64,000 nucleotides of DNA from Megaustenia siamemsis (lineage: Eukaryota; Mollusca; Gastropoda; Stylommatophora; Ariophantidae): positions 16,223,107-16,287,106 of the forward strand of contig JAVIAB010000047.1 of the NCBI GenBank assembly GCA_032433765.1, read 5' to 3'. Of this stretch, positions 57,501 to 64,000 are shown piece after piece (within the stretch, counting starts at the first letter, position 1; each line of letters opens with the position of its first letter). Both the position numbers and the translations under genes were made by a program. Below the pieces are notes generated by a model that was given only the letters and a program-made list of their open reading frames with translations, had not been told where the DNA came from and made no database searches.

Positions 57501-57734
57501 ACACACTACGGAAACCAACTGAGAGTATTACACAACAGGCCCTTTTTTGGAATCCCCAGGGGAAAAGACAAAGAGGAAGACCAAGGAATTCTTGGAGAAG
57601 ACAGATTGAAGCAGAGATGAAGATGATGGGGAAGACATGGAATGATCTTAAAAGAATTGCAAAAAACAGAACGACTTGGAAAGTGTTTGTTGAAGACCTA
57701 TGCTCCACTGGGAGCTAAAAAGGTAGAAGAAGAA
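54579..57734 (+). mobile_element. LINE family A, full-length young insertion inside LINE B
   Basis: Flanked by GATAGAACATC (54568-54578 and 57735-57745), an 11-bp duplication of LINE B coding sequence. It has a 5' leader of about 190 bases (GGGATAGCCAGTCCCATGCC; GGCCCCGGCAGCGCAC), a 983-codon open frame and a very short 3' region ending AGGTAGAAGAAGAA. No poly(A) tail; a GAA-type tail instead. It is the youngest large insertion in this stack. Confidence 0.93.
54767..57718 (+). CDS. LINE A endonuclease-reverse transcriptase, intact 983-codon ORF
   Basis: Endonuclease (about residues 10-270): GTWNVRTLNEQ, CETRWLGAE, IIQCYAPTNDKDD, MGDLNAKVGSDN, NQIDHICINNKF and SDHHLLLAKL, with the catalytic N, E, D, N and final SDH present. 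A Lys-rich linker (about 330-440) precedes RT (about 470-760): KATGPDEIPSEAI, LPKKGSLQECTNYRGIMLLS, EQAGFRKNRSCADQ, FIDYEKAFDSLDRRMLWKLL, GVRQGCLLSPFLF, LDFADDIALLS (catalytic FADD) and IYLGSNID. The C-terminal domain has RRRWRWIGHTLRKP and RQRGRPRNSWRRQIEA. No stop or frameshift. The frame opens without an early ATG: the given start is TTG and the first in-frame Met falls inside the endonuclease domain, so initiation is unclear. RTE-like by size and EN-RT layout; possibly active. Confidence 0.9.
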   Translation: MPTHPLSTRKSSRIGTWNVRTLNEQGKAAQVAAEMTNYKIDILGMCETRWLGAERIKLNTGEMILSSGHQEPGAQHSEGVAIMLSKNAQKTLIEWEAVGPRLVRATFRTTKNKIKLHIIQCYAPTNDKDDSVKDDFYKQLQCQMDARRAKDIIILMGDLNAKVGSDNRGFEEIMGKHGLGDINENGEIFVNFCALNQMSLGGTIFQHKRIHKATWMSPDHRTENQIDHICINNKFKSSLQDVKVYRGADIASDHHLLLAKLKIKLKRYTTTNKGRKYFNVGFLKEQGIKDKFAVTISNKYQVLQQLENTINIEDHWKQVKNIWKETCEETLGKRERQNKAWMTAETLDKIKERKNKKADINKSKTRSNKAKTQEAYTEVNKEVRRCIKRDKRKYIDELAKEAEEAANKGNMKELYNSTKKLGGKYKQINTFIKDKKGNLLSNIREQMERWKEHFEELLNRPGSNNPPDILPAEEELHVNCGKPSKEEIMKAIKLLKDGKATGPDEIPSEAIKADIITSTKMLHNLLDKIWEREEIPKDWREGYMIKLPKKGSLQECTNYRGIMLLSVPGKILGRIILERLKEAIEKHLRDEQAGFRKNRSCADQITTLRIIVEQSLELKSPLYIGFIDYEKAFDSLDRRMLWKLLSHYGIPIKFINLIKTMYEGTKCSVVHEGQLTEAFEIRTGVRQGCLLSPFLFLLAIDWIMKITQNNRNGIQWSLTKQLDDLDFADDIALLSHSHQQMQDKMSILDERSQQLGLKINRDKTNIMRINAVGNNQIKLGEIPLLDVQSYIYLGSNIDKEGGTENDTKIRISKARGAFIALGNIWKSKEIRLNTKIQIFNSNVKSVLLYGCETWRITKLTITKVQTFINGCLRRIKGWKWQDKVTNVELWKCTGQIPVDKEIQRRRWRWIGHTLRKPTESITQQALFWNPQGKRQRGRPRNSWRRQIEAEMKMMGKTWNDLKRIAKNRTTWKVFVEDLCSTGS

Positions 57735-60114
57735 GATAGAACATCAAATCAAATTGACCACCTATGTATTAAACAACAATTCAGATCATCATTAATAGAT
57801 GTAAGAGCATACAGAGGTGCTGATGTTAATAGTGACCACAACCTGTGCATTGGGAAAATAAGATTAAAATTTAGAAACCAACAGAAGAGGTCAATTACAC
57901 ATAAAATTGATAGTCATAAACTGAAAGATGAAGCAATAAAGGAAAAGTTTAACATAGAGCTAAGTAATTGTTATTCAGCACTTGGTGAAATAGACTTAGA
58001 TATCAATGAAATGTGGGACTCACAGAGCAAAATACTAATGACAGCAGCAGAAGCAAGTGCTGGACTGAAGAAAATGGAAAAACGAGCTTGGATCTCAGAC
58101 ACCACATGGAAATACATCAAAGAAAGAAGAGAAGCGAAGAGAGCCATGACTAATGTAAAGACAGATCTTGGAAAGGTTCTGGCAAAAGCAACATACAAAG
58201 AATTAGACAACAAAGTGAAAAGTTCGGCAAGAAGAGATACAAGAGCTTATATAGACAACTTGGCAGAGAAAGCAGAGACAGCTGCAATTACAGGAGACAG
58301 CAGAACTCTTTATACTGTACAAAAGATGCTGACAAACACCTATACATCCAGTGGAACACCAATTCTAGACAAATCTGGATTAATGCTAACAACAAGCGCA
58401 GACATAAAAGCCCGTCGGGCGGAACACTTCAAAGAAATTCTTAACCGTCCACTACCTCACAGTTTAATAGATTTTGAAGCTGAAACACCAGCAGCAGAAT
58501 TAGATGTAAATTTAGATGACTTCACCTTGAGTGAAATAGAAACCACCTTAAAGCTAATGACCAATAACAAGGCTGCTGGAGAGGATAAGTTAACAGCTGA
58601 GATCCTCAAGGCAATTGATAGCCATAATTTAATACATCTACAAAAAATGTTCAACATCATTTGGAAAACAGAGAAGACGCCTCATAAATGGAAAAAAGGA
58701 ATCATTGTTAAGATCCCAAAAAAGGGCAATCTTAGAGATTGTAACAATTGGTGAGGCGTGACACTTTTGTCAGTTGCCTCAAAATTATTCTGTAAAATCA
58801 TCCTAAATAGAATAAAGGATTCAATAGATACAGTAATGCGTGAAGAACAGGCTGGGTTTAGAAAAGGGAGAAGCTGTCTTGACCACATTTTCACTCTACG
58901 ACTTATATTGGAGGAACACATTGAAAAGCAAAAACCTTTTGTACTTAACTTCATGGACTTCAAAAAAGCATTTGATAGTATTCATAGAGATTCTTTGTGG
59001 AAAATTCTGAAGCAATATGGCTTACCATCAAAAATCATAAATATTATCAAAGACATGTATGATGGTTACACATGTGCAGTTCGAACAGAGGAAGGACTGA
59101 GCGAATGTTTCCCAATAGAAACTGGGGTTAAACAAGGATGTATTTTATCGCCCTTGTTATTTGGAATTGTTATGGACTTCATAATGAAGAAATGCTGCAC
59201 TGGTAATAAAGGCATCGAATGGATACAAGGAGACCATTTGGAGGACCTGGACTTTGCTGATGACATAGTTCTCATCAGCAATCAGATAAAAACGATGCAG
59301 GAAAACACAAATGAACTATCATCAATAGCCAGCAAAATTGGGCTTGAGGTCAATCATGAAAAGACTAAAGTCATGAAAAGTTTAATTCCAACAAGTGACA
59401 AAATATACATGGAAAACAAACCAGTAGAAGAGATCGATCACTTCATCTATCTTGGAAGTCACATTGATCGAGAAGGGGATACGAGCAAAGAAATTAGAAT
59501 CAGACTGGCTAAAGCAGCAATGTCTTTCAGAAGCCTTGAAAAGTTGTGGAAATCAAAACTCATTAGCACAAACACAAAACTTAGGCTATTCAAATCAAAT
59601 GTACTATCAACCCTTACGTATGCGTGTGAAAGCTGGAAAACAACAAGAGATATAGAAACAAAGTTGAACGCATTCGAAAATAAATGTCTAAGGAAAATAC
59701 TTGGTATAGAATGGAACGAATTCAAAACAAACGAGGAAATTAGAGAAATCGCCAATCAACCACTAATATCTTCAGTAATAAAGAAAAGACGATGGTCATA
59801 CGTTGGACATGTGATGAGAAGAGATAATAATCGAATAGCAAAGCAAGCCCTCATATGGGAAACAACAGGTAAAAGAAAAAGAGGAAGACCCAGGGAGACA
59901 CTGAGAAGAACATTGATGAGAGAGGCAAGAGCAGCAGGAATCGGCTCCCTCAATGAGATAGAACTGCTTGCACAGAACAGAGACAGATGGCGAGATTTGA
60001 TAAAATATCTTTAAAAGAAACTGCTAGAACAAAAATTCATATAGGAGAAGGTGTATCTTGGTCTACGCCCTATGGGCCGGTTACGGCTCGAAAGGTCAAT
60101 AGATAGATAGATAG

Positions 60115-60300
60115 ATAGTGTAATTTCACTGGTAATAGTGTAATTTCACAGGTAATAGTGTAATTTCACAGGTAATGGTCAGTGTAATTTCACAGGTAAT
60201 AGTGTAATTTCACAGGTAATAGTGTAATTTCACAGGTAATAGTGTAATTTCACAGGTAATAGTCAGTGTAATTGTGTAGCTAGTAATCAGTGTAATTTCG
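60115..60300. repeat. 20-bp minisatellite, right part
   Basis: Continuation of the array at 53220-53808: about eight more copies of the same unit, separated only by the LINE B/LINE A stack. Confidence 0.93.
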
Positions 60301-60539
60301 CAGAGAAAGTGGCTGGTGTAATTTCACAGAGATAAAAAGGCAAGTTTATCGAGAGCTTTATGGTAAGAATATCTTTATGGTATACTCAATGTATATTGGT
60401 AGTAGTGCTAGTTGATAGGTTAATAAAGATGCAGGAGCTTACAGGGTTACTACTTCAAGCACACATAGAGATTGAGGCTATCACAGGGCTGGTTAAAAGA
60501 TAGACAGCACATGCAGTCATATTGACTGACTCAGAAGCA
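60301..60539. other. No gene recognised
   Basis: Short unique stretch between two minisatellites. No ankyrin-type exon could be found here. Confidence 0.4.
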
Positions 60540-60544
60540 TGCTT

Positions 60545-61395
60545 CACTGGGTTGACAAGAATATGCTATCCCAGATTGGCAAGAATATGCTATCCAAGAT
60601 TGACAAGAATATGCTATCCCAGATTGACAATATGCTATCCCAGATTCACAAGAATATGCTATCCCAGATTGACAAGAATATGTTATCCCAGATTGACAAT
60701 ATGCTATCCCAGATTCACAAGAATATGCTATTCCAGATTGACAAGAATATGTTATCCCAGATTGACAAGAATATGTTATCCCAGATTGACAAGAATATGC
60801 TATCCCAGATTCACAAGAATATGCTATCCCAGATTGACAAGAATATGTTATCCCAGATTGACAAGAATATGCTATCCCAGATTGACAAGAATATGCTACC
60901 AGATTGATAAGAATATGCTATCCCAGATTGACAAGAATATTCTATCCCAGACTCACAAGAAAATGCTATCCCAGATTGACAAGAATATGCTACCCCAGAT
61001 TCACAAGAATATGCTATCCCAAATTAACAAGAATATGCTACCCCAGATTCACAAGAATATGCTATCCCAAATTCACAAGAATATGCTATCCCAAATTCAC
61101 AAGAATATGCTACCCAGATTCACAAGAATATGCTATCCCAAATTCACAAGAATATGCTACCCAGATTCACAAGAATATGCTATCCCAAATTAACAAGAAT
61201 ATGCTACCCCAGATTCACAAGAATATGCTATCCCAAATTCACAAGAATATGCTATCCCAAATTCACAAGAATATGCTACCCAGATTCACAAGAATATGCT
61301 ATCCCAAATTCACAAGAATATGCTATCCCAAATTCACAAGAATATGCTACCCAGATTCACAAGAATATGCTATCCCAAATTCACAAGAATATGCT
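60545..61395. repeat. 24-bp minisatellite
   Basis: About 36 copies of a 24-base unit (AAGAATATGCTATCCCAGAT plus TGAC or TCAC). The unit is divisible by three and gives long open frames of KNMLSQID and TRICYPRL octads (60522-61193, 60539-60907, 60904-61437) with no other coding support. Confidence 0.92.
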
Positions 61396-61465
61396 TTGCA
61401 GAGAATTGGTGCACCTACTCAATATGCCTCATGTTAATAGCCTAACTTTAATATATTTCCCCAGG

Positions 61466-62635
61466 CATGCACAAGATTGTGGCAATGAGATTGACATGGT
61501 CTGCCACTGTGCAAGGGACCTTAAAAAGGACCTAAATGGCATTGTAAGGACTTTTAGAGACCACCTTTCACAGGAAGGCAACAATGATGCAGAAGATAAC
61601 CCTCATGCTAAAGGAATGGTGGAAGGAGACAATGAAGTAGAAGATAATCCTCATGCTAAAGGAATGGTGGAAGGAGACAATGAAGTAGAAGATAACCCTC
61701 ATGCTAAAGGAATGGTGAAAGGAGACAATGAAGTAGAAGATAATCCTCATGCTAAAGGAATGGTGGAAGGAGACAATGAAGTAGAAGATAATCCTCATGC
61801 TAAATGAATGGTGAAAGGAGACAATGAAGTAGAAGGTAATCCTCATGCTAAAGGAATGGTGGAAGGAGACAATGCAGTAGAAGATAATCCACACGTTAAA
61901 GGAATGGTGGAAGGAGACAATGAAGTAGAAGATAACCCTCATGCTAAAGGAATGGTGGAAGGAGACAATGAAGTAGAAGATAAGCCTCATGCTAAAGGAA
62001 TGGTGAAAGGAGACAATGAAGCAGAAGATAATCCACACGCTAAAGGAATGGTGGAAGGAGACAATGAAGCAGAAGATAATCCTCATGCTAAAGGAATGGT
62101 GAAAGGAGACAATGAAGCAGAAGATAATCCTCATGCTAAAGGAATGGTGAAAGGAGACAATGAAGCAGAAGATAATCCACACGTTAAAGGAATGGTGGAA
62201 GGAGACAATGAAGTAGAAGATAATCCTCATGCTAAAGGAATGGTGAAAGGAGACAATGAAGCAGAAGATAATCCTCATGCTAAAGGAATGGTGAAAGGAG
62301 ACAATGAAGCAGAAGATAACCCTCATGCTAAAGGAATGGTGGAAGGAGACAATGAAGTAGAAGATAATCCTCATGCTAAAGGAATGGTGGAAGGAGACAA
62401 TGAAGTAGAAGATAAGCCTCATGCTAAAGGAATGGTGGAAGGAGACAATGAAGTAGAAGATAAGCCTCATGCTAAAGGAATGGTGGAAGGAGACAATGAA
62501 GTAGAAGATAATCCACACGTTAAAGGAATGGTGGAAGGAGACAATGAGGCAGAGGATAATCCACACGTTAAAGGAATGGTGGAACACGTCGCCCCAAAGG
62601 GCGAAATCAGGAAAAGCTTCCTTAATAGAAAATAA
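61466..62635 (+). repeat. 48-bp minisatellite with in-frame ORF
   Basis: From about 61580 to 62585 there are about 21 copies of a 48-base unit encoding GMVEGDNEVEDNPHAK, with recurring variants (GMVKGDNEAED, NPHVK, DKPHAK). The frame is open from 61130 through 61807, is closed once by TGA 61805-61807 (GGA in the other units), then runs 61808-62635 to a unique end HVAPKGEIRKSFLNRK-stop. Upstream unique codons read QDCGNEIDMVCHCARDLKKD, preceded by TTTCCCCAG at 61465. The acidic 16-residue repeat could be a low-complexity protein, but the opposite strand is open too (61568-62728), so open frames alone prove little. As an exon of the ankyrin gene it would be out of phase with exon 7. Confidence 0.6.
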
Positions 62636-62719
62636 TGGAACATGCTCAACCAATGCAGGACAGGAATAATCAGTAGACGAACAATTGAGTGGTTTCAAGA
62701 ATGGGTTGCAGAGCTGATA

Positions 62720-62860
62720 TGGGGACATAACAGACTAACCAGTCTAATCTGACCAAGTGAGTAGAGATTGAGAGGGAAGGAAACCTGATACTCAAAAATC
62801 CTGTAGTGGATGTGTTTGACCAAAAGGTGCAAATATCACTGTTCTACTGCAAACAACAAC
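62720..62860 (+). repeat. Minisatellite-flanking dispersed module
   Basis: Contains GACCAAGTGAGTAGAGATTG, GGAAACCTGATACTCAAAAA and GACCAAAAGGTGCAAATATC, shared with 38755-38835 (+) and 20990-21215 (-). It follows the 48-bp array. Confidence 0.65.
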
Positions 62861-63060
62861 ACAATGTATTTACATCCACTTAACATCCTTTTAAGGTTGA
62901 ATGACAATGATGTATAACTATTCCTTTAGTCATCGGGTGAACACAGGCATACAAGAACACAATGTATTTACATCCACTTAACATCCTTTTAAGGTTGAAT
63001 GACAATGATGTATAACTATTCCTTTAGTCATCGGGTGAACACAGACATACAAGAACACAA
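62861..63060. repeat. Tandem duplication of about 98 bp
   Basis: Two nearly identical copies starting AACACAATGTATTTACATCC and ending GTGAACACAG(A/G)CATACAAG. Confidence 0.9.
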
Positions 63061-63419
63061 TGAACTTAGGTAGAAAAAGTAGTTACTTTTTAAATTTACA
63101 TTAGTGAAGATAAAGAAAAGGACTTACAGATGTAAATTATTAAAATGGGCTAAAAAAATTTTGAATACCAGTTACTGTTATGATAGCAAAAAAAACGCCA
63201 AGAAACTTATGAGTTGACATAAAAAAAAATTCAATAATGTATATGTTGAGAGAAAATTTAATCGTATATGTGCAAAAAAAAGCAATGTCTATGTTGAGAG
63301 TGGTAGAATCAATTATTGATTATATGTTTTCAGAACTGAAGCTGAAACTCTCTCGAGGGAGAAGATTAACGAAGAAAACATTGTATTTTAAAAAAAAACA
63401 TTGTATCCCTGACAGATAG
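63061..63419. other. No gene recognised
   Basis: A-rich sequence with short poly-A runs; a 60-codon frame (63237-63419) has no motif. Confidence 0.35.
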
Positions 63420-64000
63420 TCTGTCAGTAGCTATAGAACCGAGAGACATGGAAATGAAAACTTGAATGATCTAATAGAAATACCTCACAGGCTCTGCCAC
63501 AGATGCAGAACTGTAACTCAATGGATTCTATCTTATTGCAATATTCCTGGAAATGATGGCAGCGACAAGCTGGGAAAGGAAGGTGGTAAATTACATCAGC
63601 CCATGTACAACTATGAAGGATTAAAGTGGTTTGTCAGGAACAAATGCATGGACAAATGAAATCCAGAACATCAGGGCCTTCAGAAAAATGATGCCTACTA
63701 CCAGCTCAACAGAAAAGAACAAGTAACAATTTTTAGACTCCAAATAGGCTGCATTAGATTGAAGTACCACCTTTTCAACACCCTAGTGATAGAAACCTCT
63801 GATGAATTTGACTGTGGCACAGGCAAAGTGTCTGTGAAACATCTGCTGCAATCGTGCCCAGCATATAATAAACAGCCACCGTTGTGGCCATCACTGTTAT
63901 CATACCGGGAAAAGCTGTATAGAGATGTCACCAGCCTTGAACTGATGAATGCTTTCTTCAAACTTATTAATATTTATATCTCAAGGTGTATACAACAGAA
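63420..64000 (+). mobile_element. LINE fragment, end of RNase H plus C-terminal region (family H)
   Basis: Reads TVTQWILSYCNIPGNDGSDK then LGKEGG (last RNase H motif), a stop, then YYQLNRKEQVTIFRLQIGCI and RLKYHLFNTL, and a Cys-His remnant CGTGKVSVKHLLQSCP, the usual order downstream of RNase H in I/Jockey-like LINEs. It runs off the window end. Several point stops. Confidence 0.75.

Larger units (their letters stand above)
53905..60014 (+). pseudogene. LINE B endonuclease-reverse transcriptase ORF, interrupted
   Basis: ATG 53905 begins MCKLAVDSSDSFFGP. The N-terminal endonuclease motifs are GFWNVRTM, LGLSEMRWPGTG, IIQCYAPTNEADD and GDFNAKVGQDNAG. LINE A cuts the gene at D-D-R-T (54578); coding resumes at 57746 with NQIDHLCIKQQFRSSL and SDHNLCIGKIRLK. 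RT motifs follow: NKAAGEDKLTAEIL, IPKKGNLRDCNNW, EEQAGFRKGRSCLDH, FMDFKKAFDSIHRDSLWKIL, ETGVKQGCILSPLLF and LDFADDIVLIS. A single TGA (58752-58754) replaces a codon just after CNNW, where related elements have a charged residue. The C-terminus has RRWSYVGHVMRRDNN and GKRKRGRPRETLRRTL. The protein would act in target-primed reverse transcription. Not functional as it stands. Confidence 0.9.
53809..60114 (+). mobile_element. LINE family B, near full-length, inserted in minisatellite and split by LINE A
   Basis: Starts at ATTTTTCTCCGGCTTGG and ends in the GATA-type tail. Minisatellite text ATAGTGTAATT lies on both sides (53798-53808, 60115-60125), consistent with an about 11-bp target duplication, though the array repeats make its length uncertain. 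Without the LINE A inside (54579-57734 plus duplicated target) the element is about 3.1 kb: a short leader, endonuclease, RT and C-terminal domain. The coding frame continues across the LINE A insertion site and is broken otherwise by one stop only. It is the parent type of the young fragment at 5991-7006. Confidence 0.92.

Noticed and set aside
61466..61580. Eighth exon of the ankyrin gene
   Set aside because: Exon 7 ends in phase 0; read in phase 0 this stretch meets TGA within eight codons, and the frame that is open is out of phase. No ankyrin signature.
61568..62728. 386-codon minus-strand ORF (Phe/His/Ser rich)
   Set aside because: Complement of the 48-bp array; hydrophobic repeats arise from the antisense of the acidic repeat, no other support.

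Overview
This window is eukaryotic, very probably from a metazoan and most plausibly a mollusc or other lophotrochozoan. It contains GT-AG introns, several families of endonuclease/reverse-transcriptase LINEs, tRNA-derived SINEs, a pogo/Tigger-type DNA transposon, a Penelope-like fragment, long TA/CT/CA microsatellites and kilobase minisatellites. No bacterial operon, rRNA gene or CRISPR array is visible. The taxon is inferred from repeat style only.

The one convincing host gene is on the plus strand. Seven short exons (19153-19542, 24292-24448, 34143-34318, 37630-37734, 43750-43858, 48946-49043, 53101-53148) have AG/GT borders and mutually compatible phases. They give one continuous 361-codon reading frame: a charged N-terminal leader followed by about five to six ankyrin repeats. 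Repeat order and a run of motifs in exons 5-7 resemble the N-terminal ankyrin region of TRPA1-type channels. The remaining ankyrin repeats and the transmembrane part would lie past base 64000. The introns (3.3 to 9.7 kb, the last over 10.8 kb) consist mostly of transposable elements and tandem arrays. Exons 2-7 are each followed within about 40-300 bases by a different tandem array.

Layout. 1-650: 3' part of a Tc1/IS630-type transposase ORF, then a hairpin matching the replication-dependent histone mRNA 3'-end stem-loop. 1.4-7.4 kb: LINE fragments of three families (called A, B, C here), an 18-bp minisatellite and a nested B-into-C insertion. 7.8-16.2 kb: two copies of a core-plus-minisatellite repeat, a SINE, a Tigger-like remnant in a TA tract and a minus-strand RNase H LINE (E). 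16.2-19.1 kb: no gene, one minisatellite. 19.2-53.1 kb: the ankyrin gene with its repeat-filled introns, including a RNase H LINE (D) nested in LINE A, a full-length degenerate LINE C, SINEs of three families and a Penelope GIY-YIG fragment. 53.2-60.3 kb: a 20-bp minisatellite split by a near-full-length LINE B, itself split by LINE A with an intact 983-codon ORF. 60.5-62.6 kb: 24-bp and 48-bp minisatellites. 62.7-64 kb: a dispersed repeat module and a RNase H LINE fragment.

Mobile-element ages can be ordered from nesting and target-site duplications: minisatellite, then B, then A in the last intron; C then B at 5-7 kb; A then D at 25-30 kb; SINE2 then A at 23-24 kb. Family names A-H and SINE1-3 are local labels, not database names.
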